DNA from: Paraescarpia echinospica
Taxonomy: Eukaryota; Annelida; Polychaeta; Sabellida; Siboglinidae
Direction: 5' to 3'
Assembly: GCA_020002185.1 (NCBI GenBank)
Contig: CM034543.1
Span: 418,180 to 482,179 of the forward strand
DNA length: 64,000 bases
Part shown: positions 1 through 11,300 of the stretch, piece after piece
Layout: every line of letters starts with the position of its first letter
How positions within the stretch are numbered: the first letter of the stretch is position 1
Translations under genes and position numbers: made by a program
Notes under the pieces: model-generated
The model's database searches: none
What the model saw: only the letters and a program-made list of their open reading frames with translations
Told to the model about the DNA's origin: nothing

Positions 1-82
1 GATTCAGCGAATGTCCTGCTAATGTTCACCATCATGGCTGATTCCAGGTAACGGAACAAACAGCCTCGCTTTAAGTAAATAC

Positions 83-308
83 CTTGTTGCATTGCCGGCC
101 GATGCCCATGAGGAAGTTGTCTGGCTTGATGTCTCGATGAATGAAGTTCTTATTGTGTATGTACTCGACCCGAGCCAGCATCTGGTCGGCGAGCATGAGC
201 ACCGTCTTGAGGGAGAAGGTGCGGGCGCAGTGGTTGAACATGTCCTCCAGGTTGGGGCCGAGCAGGTCTATCACAAGCACATTGTAACCGGCGTCATGGG
301 TGCCGTAC
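83..308 (-). CDS. Casein kinase 1 coding exon 2 (partial gene)
   Basis: This internal exon encodes residues 90-165 of a casein kinase 1 (CK1) Ser/Thr kinase. It starts after a consensus acceptor (CTCCTGTCTCAG, read on the minus strand), completes the Trp codon split from exon 1, and ends at AAG before a GTATTT donor. Visible features are the hinge and N-lobe to C-lobe run [17 protein letters not shown], and the catalytic loop [10 protein letters not shown], with HRD at about 147-149, catalytic Lys 151 and metal-binding Asn 154. CK1s phosphorylate acidic or primed Ser/Thr sites in Wnt, circadian and many other pathways. The next exon, with the DFG segment, lies off the left edge. The sequence is CK1-alpha-like but diverged (HRDI, not HRDV), so the isoform is uncertain. 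Confidence 0.93.
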
Positions 309-364
309 CTGAGACAGGAGAAACACGGGTGCCATGGACGTACAACCGAGGTACATGAGGCGGA

Positions 365-988
365 AGGATGGAAGGGAGGGAGGGAGGGTAGGGAGGGAGG
401 GAGGTTAGGAGAGAGGGAGGGAGGGAGGGAGGGAGGGAGTGAGGGAGTAGAGGGAGGGAGGAGAGAGGGAGGGAGGAGGAGGGAGGGAGGAGGGAGAGGG
501 AGGGAGGGAGGGAGGGGGAGGAGGGAGGAGAGGGGGAGGGAGGGAAGGAGGGGAGGGAGGGAGGGAGGGAGGGAGGGAGGGGAGGGAGGGAGGAGGAGGA
601 GGGAGGGAGGGAGGGAGGGGAGGGAGGGGAGGGAGGGAGGGAGAGGAGGGAGGGAGGGAGGAGAGGGAGGGAGGAGGATAGGAGAGAGAGAGAGGGAGAG
701 AGGGGAGGGAGGGGGAGGGAGGAGGGGGAGGAGGGGAGGGGAGGGAGGGGAGGACGGAGGACAGCGGAGAGGGAGGGACGGAGGGAGGGAGGGAGGGAGG
801 GAGGGAGGGGAGGGGAGGAGGAGGGAGGGAGGGAGGGAGGAGGGAGGGAGGGAGGGAGGGAGGGAGAGGGAGGGAGGGAGGAGGGGAGGAGGGAGGGAGG
901 GAGGGAGGGAGGGACGGAGGGAGGGAGGGAGGGAGGGAGGGAGGGACGGAGGGACGGACGGACGGACGGACGGACGGACGGACGGAGG
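365..988. repeat. GGGA/GGGAG purine-rich microsatellite
   Basis: About 620 bp of near-pure purine (GGGA with GGA and GAGA interruptions) ends in a GGAC/GACG variant run at about 943-986. It lies in the first coding intron of the CK1 gene, where the transcribed strand order makes the RNA pyrimidine-rich (CCCT)n, about 55 bp beyond the exon 2 acceptor. The long open frames across it (Pro/Ser/Leu-rich on the minus strand, Gly/Arg/Glu-rich on the plus strand) follow from the 4-bp repeat and are not genes. Confidence 0.95.
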
Positions 989-1439
989 GTGGTGTAGAAT
1001 TTTCAATTGATCTAACACTAAGATGGAGAAAACTACTGACAGGTTGTGCAGGAACAAAAATTCCCTACTTCCTATGTTGCCATTGACTTTAGGAACATAA
1101 CGTAAATCAGATTTAAATGATCGAAGCAATATAGGCTTTCTTGAAGGAGCAAGTAACGAATGTAAATATGCTGGTTGCTTATATGAAAATGCCTGATATA
1201 TTCAATAATAATAATAATCACAATTTGCTCATCATTCCTCAAACATCCGCAAACGTTCAAGGGGTGTAATAATTTGCTACATACACAAATCTATTAATAG
1301 TTCTGGAATAACGACTTTAGTTGAGTAGACCGTGCAAGCGTGGCTCAGAAACACAGTAATATAATTGCCGTTCAAATCGTGCATATTGTCTGCGATATTC
1401 TAAGAAGGCTGTTCAGTGTCAACTCGTAAACAAGTGCTG
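989..1439. other. Intronic DNA, no feature seen
   Basis: This is AT-rich CK1 intron sequence with a short AATAAT run near 1204. No coding, RNA or mobile-element signal was recognised. Confidence 0.6.
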
Positions 1440-1850
1440 ATTGCAGCCAACACCAAGATATGTTGGTGGCAGCCAACACCAAGATTATCGTTGTTGTTTG
1501 TAACCATCACCAAGACACATACATCTCGGCGAACTGTATCGTTGTTGGTTGTAACCAACACCAAGACACATACACCTCAACGAACTGTATCGTTGTTGGT
1601 GGCAGCCAACACAAAGACACATACATCTCGGCGAACTGTATCGTTGTTGGTTGCAGCCAACATCAAGACACATACAACTCGGCCAATACCCTGACAAGTA
1701 CAACTCAACGAACTGCATCGTTGTTGGTTGTAGCCAACACCTGGGCACAAACAACTCAACGAACGGTGTTGTTGATAGTTGTAACCAACACATGGACACG
1801 TACAGCTCGGTCAATGGTCCCACTGCTGGCGTGTACATGCAGAAACTCGA
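1440..1850. repeat. 51-bp minisatellite with a palindromic core
   Basis: About eight units recur at a 51-bp spacing; the GAACTG mark falls at 1531, 1582 and 1633, with one shorter unit between 1684 and 1710, then 1761 and 1812. Several units carry the near-perfect palindrome GTTGGTTGTAACCAAC. Because 51 is divisible by three, several frames stay open, which explains the overlapping ORFs here; none looks like a protein gene. It lies in the CK1 intron. Confidence 0.85.
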
Positions 1851-2384
1851 AGCAACATTCTAGATTATATATGCAGAGTTCGACATTATTACGGATCCTG
1901 TGGCCTGAGCCTGTCAAGTTTTGGATCGAGCTGACCAGTCTCAAAAAGTATCGGCCAGCCAGACCGCAGTCCTTTTCAGCAAATGTAAAAGTTGTACTTT
2001 CAAAACTGGCAATGTAAACGTTGTTTATATTTGTAAATGTTGTTTACATTTTAGTTTAATGTGTGCGACCACCAGCTTTACACAACTGAAAGTCCTGTAT
2101 TGACCACCAATTTTCAATTCTGGTGAAGAACGCTGGTTGTATGTGTAATTATTAGTAAAGATGGAAAGGACGGGCGGACACGTAGACAATCATTTGCATA
2201 TGAGTGGGACTTCATATAGAAGTTTGGAGGAGGTGACGGAGGAAGGGAATATATATTTGCACTTGTGAAAGGAGTAGTTCAGTGGACAAATTAGCCAGCA
2301 TTGCAGAACGTAAATCGTGTGACATCACAAACTATGTGACGTAGACCTCGTCATTTTATTATTAGTAGTAGTAATGATATTATG
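1851..2384. other. Intronic spacer, no feature seen
   Basis: This is unique-looking AT-rich sequence between two tandem arrays in the CK1 intron. No gene signal was seen. Confidence 0.55.
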
Positions 2385-5300
2385 CACGTTGTTCGTTGTG
2401 GGGTAATGGTTTGTTCTTGGGTCTATTAAACCATGGATGATGTGATTATGTGAATTGTGAGGTAGTGGGTGTGTTGTGTTTACTAGTTGTTTATGCTTGT
2501 CTCTATTAAACCATGGATGGTGTGATTATGTGAATTGTGAGGTAGTGGGTTTGTAGTGTTTACAGGTTGTTTATGCTTGTCTCAGTTAAATCATGGATGA
2601 TGTGATTATGTGAATTGTGAGGTAGTGGGTTTGTTGTGTTTACTAGTTGTTTATGCTTGTCTCTGTTAAACCATGGATGATGTGATTATGTGAATTGTGA
2701 GGTAGAGGGTTTGTTGTGTTTACTAGTTGTTTATGCTTGTCTCTATTAAACCATGGATGATATGATTATGTGAATTGTGAGGTAGTGGGTTTGTTGTGTT
2801 TACTAGTTGTTTATGCTTGTCTCTGTTAAACCATGGATTGTGTGATTATGTGAATTGTGAGGTAGTGGGGTTGTTCTGTTTACTAGTCGTTTATGCTTGT
2901 CTCTGTTAAATCATGGATGATATGATTATGTGAATTGTGAGGTAGTGGGTTTGTTGTGTTTACTAGTTGTTTATGATTGTCTCTGTTAAACCATGGATGA
3001 TGTGATTATGTGAATTGTGAGGTAGTGGGTTTGTTGTGTTTACTAGTTGTTTATGCTTGTCTCTGTTAAACCATGGGTTGTGTCATTATGTGAATTGTGA
3101 GGTAGTGGGTTTGTTGTGCTTATTAGTCGTTTATGCTTGTCTCTGTTAAACCATGGATGATATGATTATGTGAATTGTGAGGTAGTGGGTTTGTTGTGTT
3201 TACTAGTCGTTTATGCTTGTCTCCGTTAAACCGTGGATGATATGATTATGTGAATTGTGAGGTAGTGGGTTTGTTGTGTTTACTAGTTGTTTATGCTTGT
3301 CTCTGTTAAACCATGAATTGTGTGATTATGTGAATTGTGAGGTAGTGGGTTTGTTGTGTTTACTAGTCGTTTATGCTTGTCTCTGTTAAATCATGGATGA
3401 TGTGATTATGTGAATTGTGAGGTAGTGTGTTTGTTGTGTTTACTAGTTGTTTATGCTTGTCTCTGTTAAACCATGGTTGATGTGATTATGTGAATTGTGA
3501 GGTAGTGGGTTTGTTGTGTTTACTAGTTGTTTATGCTTGTCTCTGTTAAACCATGGATGATGTGATTATGTGAATTGTGAGGTAGTGGGTTTGTTGTGTT
3601 TACTAGTTGTTTATGCTTGTCTCTGTTAAACCATGGATGATGTGATTATGTGAATTGTGAGGTAGTGGGTTTGTTGTGTTTACTAGTTGTTTATGCTTGT
3701 CTCTGTTAAACCATGGATTGTGTGATTATGTGAATTGTGAGGTAGTGGGTTTGTTGTGTTTACTAGTCGTTTATGCTTGTCTCTGTTAAACCGTGGATGA
3801 TATGATTATGTGAATTGTGAGGTAGTGGGTTTGTTGTGTTTACTAGTTGTTTATGCTTGCCTCTGTTAAACCATGAATTGTGTGATTATGTGAATTATGA
3901 GGTAGTGGGTTTGCTGTGTTTACTAGTCGTTTATGCATGTCTCTGTTAAATCATGGATGATGTGATTATGTGAATTGTGAGGTAGTGGGTTTGTTGTGTT
4001 TACTAGTTATTTATGCTTGTCTCTGTTAAATCATGGATGATGTGATTATGTGAATTGTGAGGTAGTGGGATTGTTGTGTTTACTAGTTGTTTATGCTTGT
4101 CTCTGTTAAATCATGGATGATGTGATTATGTGAATTGTGAGGTAGTGGGTTTGTTGTGTTTACTAGTTGTTTATGCTTGTCTCTGTTAAATCATGGATGA
4201 TGTGATTATGTGAATTGTGAGGTAGTGGGTTTGTTGTGTTTACTAGTTGTTTATGCTTGTCTCTGTTAAATCATGGATGATGTGATTATGTGAATTGTGA
4301 GGTAGTGGGTTTGTTGTGTTTACTAGTTGTTTATGCTTGTCTCTGTTAAACCATGGATGATGTGATTATGTGAATTGTGAGGTAGAGGGTTTGTTGTGTT
4401 TACTAGTTGTTTATGCTTGTCTCTGTTAAACCATGGATGATATGATTATGTGAATTGTGAGGTAGTGGGTTTGTTGTGTTTACTAGTTGTTTATGCTTGT
4501 CTCTGTTAAACCATGGATTGTGTGATTATGTGAATTATGAAGTAGTGAGTTTGTTGTGTTTACTAGTCGTTTATGCTTGTCTCTGTTAAACCATGGATTG
4601 TGTGATTATGTGAGTTATGAAGTAGTGAGTTTGTTGTGTTTACTAGTCGTTTATGCTTGTCTCTGTTAAATCATGGATGATATGATTATGTGAATTGTGA
4701 GGTAGTGGGTTCGTTGTGTTTACTAGTTGTTTATGATTGTCTCTGTTAAACCATGGATGATGTGATAATGTGAATTGTGAGGTAGTGGGTTTGTTGTGTT
4801 TACTAGTTGTTTATGCTTGTCTCTGTTAAACCATGGGTTGTGTGATTATGTGAATTGTGAGGTAGTGGGTTTGTTGTGCTTATTAGTCGTTTATGTTTGT
4901 CTCTGTTAAACCATGGATGATATGATTATGTGAATTGTGAGGTAGTGAGATTGTTGTGTTTACTAGTTGTTTATGCTTGTCTCTGTTAAATCATGGATGA
5001 TGTGATTATGTGAATTGTGAGGTAGTGGGTTTGTTGTGTTTACTAGTTGTTTATGCTTGTCTCTGTTAAATCATGGATAATGTGTTTATGTGAATTGTGA
5101 GGTAGCGGGTTTGTTGTGTTTACTAGTTGTTTATGCTTGTCTCTGTTAAACCATGGATGATGTGATTATGTGAATTGTGAGGTAGAGGGTTTGTTGTGTT
5201 TACTAGTTGTTTATGCTTGTCTCTGTTAAACCATGGATGATATAATTATTATGTGAATTGTGAAGTAGTGGGTTTGTTGTGTTTACTAGTTGTTTATGCT

Positions 5301-8300
5301 TGTCTCTGTTAAACCATGGATTGTGTGATTATGTGAATTATGAGGTAGTGGGTTTGTTGTGTTTACTAGTCGTTTATGCTTGTCTCTGTTAAATCATGGA
5401 TGATATGATTGTGTGAATTGTGAAGTAGTGGGTTTGTTGTGTTTACTAGTTGTTTATGATTGTCTCTGTTAAACCATGGATGATGTGATTATGTGAATTG
5501 TGAGGTAGTGGGTTTGTTGTGTTTACTAGTTGTTTATGCTTGTCTCTGTTAAACCACGGGTTATGTGATTATTTGAGTTGTGAGGTAGTGGGTTTGTTGT
5601 GCTTATTAGTCGGTTATGCTTGCCTCTGTTAAAAAATGGATGATATGATTATGTGAATTGTGAGGTAGTGGGTTTGTTGAGCTTATTAGTCGGTTATGCT
5701 TGCCTCTGTTAAAAAATGGATGATATGATTATGTGAATTGTGAGGTAGTGGGTTTGTTGTGTTTACTAGTCGTTTATGCTTGTCTCCGTTAAACCGTGGA
5801 TGATATGATTATGTGAATAGTGAGGTAGTGGGTTTGTTGTGTTTACTAGTTGTTTATGCTTGTCTCTGTTAAATCATGGATGATGTGATTATGTGAATTG
5901 TGAGGTGGTGAGTTTGTTGTGTTTACTAGTTGTTTATGCTTGTCTCTGTTAAATCATGGATGATGTGATTATGTGCATTGTGAGGTAGTGCGTTTGTTGT
6001 GTTTACTAGTTGTTTATGCTTGTCTCTGTTAAATCATGGATGATGTGATTATGTGAATTGTGAGGTAGTGGGTTTGTTGTGTTTACTAGTTGTTTATGCT
6101 TGTCTCTGTTAAATCATGGATGATGTGATTATGTGAATTGTGAGGTAGTGGGTTTGTTGTGTTTACTAGTTGTTTATGCTTGTCTCTGTTAAACCATGGA
6201 TGATGTGATTATGTGAATTGTGAGGTAGAGGGTTTGTTGTGTTTACTAGTTGTTTATGCTTGTCTCTGTTAAACCATGGATGATATGATTATGTGAATTG
6301 TGAGGTAGTGGGTTTGTTGTGTTTACTAGTTGTTTATGCTTGTCTCTGTTAAACCATGGATTGTGTGATTATGTGAATTATGAAGTAGTGAGTTTGTTGT
6401 GTTTACTAGTCGTTTATGCTTGTCTCTGTTAAACCATGGATTGTGTGATTATGTGAATTATGAAGTAGTGAGTTTGTTGTGTTTACTAGTCGTTTATGCT
6501 TGTCTCTGTTAAATCATGGATGATATGATTATGTGAATTGTGAGGTAGTGGGTTTGTTGTGTTTACTAGTTGTTTATGATTGTCTCTGTTAAACCATGGA
6601 TGATGTGATAATGTGAATTGTGAGGTAGTGGGTTTGTTGTGTTTACTAGTTGTTTATGCTTGTCTCTGTTAAACCATGGGTTGTGTGATTATGTGAATTG
6701 TGAGGTAGTGGGTTTGTTGTGCTTATTAGTCGTTTATGCTTGTCTCTGTTAAACCATGGATGATATGATTATGTGAATTGTGAGGTAGTGAGATTGTTGT
6801 GTTTACTAGTTGTTTATGCTTGTCTCTGTTAAATCATGGATGATGTGATTATGTGAATTGTGAGGTAGTGGGTTTGTTGTGTTTACTAGTTGTTTATGCT
6901 TGTCTCTGTTAAATCATGGATAATGTGTTTATGTGAATTGTGAGGTAGCGGGTTTGTTGTGTTTACTAGTTGTTTATGCTTGTCTCTGTTAAACCATGGA
7001 TGATGTGATTATGTGAATTGTGAGGTAGAGGGTTTGTTGTGTTAACTAGTTGTTTATGCTTGTCTCTGTTAAACCATGGATGATATAATTATTATGTGAA
7101 TTGTGAAGTAGTGGGTTTGTTGTGTTTACTAGTTGTTTATGCTTGTCTCTGTTAAACCATGGACTGTGTGATTATGTGAATTATGAGGTAGTGGGTTTGT
7201 TGTGTTTACTAGTCGTTTATGCTTGTCTCTGTTAAATCATGGATGATATGATTGTGTGAATTGTGAAGTAGTGGGTTTGTTGTGTTTACTAGTTGTTTAT
7301 GATTGTCTCTTTTAAACCATGGATGATGTGATTATGTGAATTGTGAGGTAGTGGGTTTGTTGTGTTTACTAGTTGTTTATGCTTGTCTCTGTTAAACCAC
7401 GGGTTATGTGATTATTTGAGTTGTGAGGTAGTGGGTTTGTTGTGCTTATTAGTCGGTTATGCTTGCCTCTGTTAAAAAATGGATGATATGATTATGTGAA
7501 TTGTGAGGTAGTGGGTTTGTTGAGCTTATTAGTCGGTTATGCTTGCCTCTGTTAAAAAATGGATGATATGATTATGTGAATTGTGAGGTAGTGGGTTTGT
7601 TGTGTTTACTAGTCGTTTATGCTTGTCTCCGTTAAACCGTGGATGATATGATTATGTGAATAGTGAGGTAGTGGGTTTGTTGTGTTTACTAGTTGTTTAT
7701 GCTTGTCTCTGTTAAATCATGGATGATGTGATTATGTGAATTGTGAGGTGGTGAGTTTGTTGTGTTTACTAGTTGTTTATGCTTGTCTCTGTTAAATCAT
7801 GGATGATGTGATTATGTGCATTGTGAGGTAGTGCGTTTGTTGTGTTTACTAGTTGTTTATGCTTGTCTCTGTTAAATCATGGATGATGTGATTATGTGAA
7901 TTGTGAGGTAGTGGGTTTGTTGTGTTTACTAGTTGTTTATGCTTGTCTCTGTTAAACCATGGTTCATGTGATTATGTGAATTGTGAAGTAGTGGGTTTGT
8001 TGTATTTACTAGTTGTTTATGCTTGTCTCTGTTAAACCATGGATGATGTGATTATGTGAATTGTGAGGTAGTGGGTTTGTTGTGTTTACTGGTTGTTTAT
8101 GCTTGTCTCTGTTAAACCATGGATTGTGTGATTATGTGAATTGTGAGGTAGTGGGTTTGTTGTGTTTACTGGTTGTTTATGCTTGTCTCTGTTAAACCGT
8201 GGATTGTGTGATTGTGTGAATTGTGAGGTAGTGGGTTTGTTGTGTTTACTGGTTGTTTATGCTTGTCTCTGTTAAACCATGGATGATGTGATTATGTGAA

Positions 8301-11300
8301 TTGTGAGTTAGTGGGTTTGTTGTGTTTACTAGTCGTTTATGCTTGTCTCTGTTAAATCATGGATGATGTGATTATGTGAATTGTGAGGTAGTGGGTTTGT
8401 TGTGTTTACTAGTTATTTATGCTTGTCTCTGTTAAACCATGGTTGATGTGATTATGTGAATTGTGAAGTAGTGGGTTTGTTGTATTTACTAGTTGTTTAT
8501 GCTTGTCTCTGTTAAACCATGGATGATGTGATTATGTGAATTGTGAGGTAGTGGGTTTGTTGTGTTTACTGGTTGTTTATGCTTGTCTCTGTTAAACCAT
8601 GGATTGTGTGATTATGTGAATTGTGAGGTAGTGGGTTTGTTGTGTTTACTGGTCGTTTATGCTTGTCTCTGTTAAACCGTGGATGATATGATTATGTGAA
8701 TTGTGAGGTAGTGGGTTTGTTGTGTTTACTAGTTGTTTATGCTTGTCTCTGTTAAACCAAGGATGATGTGATTATGTGAATTGTGAGGTAGTGGGATTGT
8801 TGTGTTTACTAGTTGTTTATGCTTGTCTCTGTTAAATCATGGATGATGTGATTATGTGAATTGTGAGGTAGTGGGTTTGTTGTGTTTACTAGTTGTTTAT
8901 GCTTGTCTCTGTTAAATCATGGATGATGTGATTATGTGAATTGTGAGGTAGTGGGTTTGTTGTGTTTACTAGTTGTTTATGCTTGTCTCTGTTAAACCAT
9001 GGATGATGTGATTATGTGAATTGTGAGGTAGTGGTTTTGTTGTGTTTACTAGTTGTTTATGCTTGTCTCTGTTAAATCATGGATGATGTGATTATGTGAA
9101 TTGTGAGGTAGAGGGTTTGTTGTGTTTACTAGTTGTTTATGCTTGTCTCTGTTAAACCATGGATTGTGTGATTATGTGAATTATGAGGTAGTGGGTTTGT
9201 TGTGTTTAATAGTCATTTATGCTTGTCTCTGTTAAACCATGGATGATAATATTATGTGAATTGTGAGGTAGTGGGTTTGTTGTGTTTACTAGTTGTTTAT
9301 GCTTGTCTCTGTTAAACCATGAATTGTGTGATTATGTGAATTGTGAGGTAGTGGGATTGTTCTGTTTACTAGTCGTTTATGCTTGTCTCTGTTAAATCAT
9401 GAATGATGTGATTATGTGAATTGTGAGGTAGTGTGTTTGTTGTGTTTATTAGTTGTTTATGCTTGTCTCTGTTAAACCATGGTTGATGTGATTATGTGAA
9501 TTGTGAGGTAGTGTGTTTGTTGTGTTTAATAGTTGTTTATGCTTGTCTCTGTTAAACCATGATTGATGTGATTATGTGAATTGTGAGGTAGTGGGTTTGT
9601 TGTGTTTACTAGTTGTTTATGCTTGTCTCTGTTAAACCATGGATGGTGTGATTATGTGAATTTTGAGGTAGTGGGTTTGTTGTGTTTACTAGTTGTGTAT
9701 GCTTGTCTCTGTTAAACCATGGATTGTGTGATTATGTGAATTGTGAGGTAGTGGGTTTGTTGTGTTTACTAGTCGTTTATGCTTGCCTCTGTTAAACCGT
9801 GGATGATATGATTATGTGAATTGTGAGGTAGTGGGTTTTGTTGTGTTTACTAGTTGTTTATGCTTATCTCTGTTAAACCATGAATTGTGTGATTATGTGA
9901 ATTATGAGGTAGTGGGTTTGCTGTGTTTACTAGTCGTTTATGCATGTCTCTGTTAAATCATGGATGATGTGATTATGTGAATTGTGAGGTAGTGGGTTTT
10001 TTGTGTTTACTAGTTTTTTATGCTTGTCTCTGTTAAACCATGGATGATGTGATTATGTGAATTGTGAGGTAGTGGGTTTGTTGTGTTTACTTGTTGTTTA
10101 TGCTTGTCTCTGTTAAATCATGGATGATGTGATTATGTGAATTGTGAGGTAGTGGGTTTGTTGTGTTTACAAGTTGTTTATGCTTGTCTCTGTTAAATCA
10201 TGGATGATGTGATTATGTGAATTGTGAGGTAGTGGGTTTGTTGTGTTTATTAGTTATTTATGCTTGTCTCTGTTAAACCATGTATGATGTGATTATGTGA
10301 ATTGTGAGGTAGAGGGTTTGTTGTGTTTACTAGTTGTTTATGCTTGTCTCTGTTAAACCATGGATGATATGATTATGTGAATTGTGTGGTAGTGGGTTTG
10401 TTGTGTTTACTAGTTGTTTATGCTTGTCTCTGTTAAACCATGGATGATATGATTATGTGAATTGTGTGGTAGTGGGTTTGTTGTATTTATTAGTTGTTTA
10501 TGCTTGTCTCTGTTAAACCATGGATTGTGTGATTATGTGAATTGTGAGGTAGTGGGTTTGTTGTGTTTACTAGTTGTTTACGCTTGTCTCTGTTAAACCA
10601 TGAATTGTGTGATTATGTGAATTATGAGGTAGTGGGTTTGCTGTGTTTACTAGTCGTTTATGCATGTCTCTGTTAAATCATGGATGATGTGATTATGTGA
10701 ATTGTGAGATGGTGAGTTTGTTGTGTTTACTAGTTGTTTATGCTTGTCTCTGTTAAATCATGGATGATGTGATTATGTGAATTGTGAGGTAGTGGGTTTG
10801 TTGTGTTTACTTGTTGTTTATGCTTGTCTCTGTTAAATCATGGATGATATGATTACGAGAATTGTGAGGTAGTGGGTTTGTTGTGTTTACTAGTTGTTTA
10901 TGCTTGTCTCTGTTAAATCATGGATGATGTGATTGTGTGAATTGTGAGGTAGTGGGTTTGTTGTGTTTACTAGTTGTTTATGTTTGTCTCTGTTAAACCA
11001 TGGATGATGTGATTATGTGAATTGTGAGGTAGTGGGTTTGTTGTGTTTACTAGTTGTTTATGCTTGTCTCTGTTAAATCATGGATGATATGATTACGAGA
11101 ATTGTGAGGTAGTGGGTTTGTTGTGTTTACTAGTTGTTTATGCTTGTCTCTGTTAAATCATGGATGATGTGATTATGTGAATTGTGAGGTAGTGGGTTTG
11201 TTGTGTTTACTAGTTGTTTATGTTTGTCTCTGTTAAACCATGGATGATGTGATTATGTGAATTGTGAGGTAGTGGGTTTGTTGTGTTTACTAGTTGTTTA

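Noticed and set aside
300..1010. A 236-codon Gly/Arg/Glu-rich plus-strand ORF
   Set aside because: It is the GGGA repeat read in frame, antisense to the CK1 exon.
71..1129. A 352-codon minus-strand ORF with a long Pro/Ser/Leu-rich region
   Set aside because: Only the last 75 or so codons are the CK1 exon; the rest is the GGGA tract read in its complement, and a good splice acceptor at 309-310 separates them.
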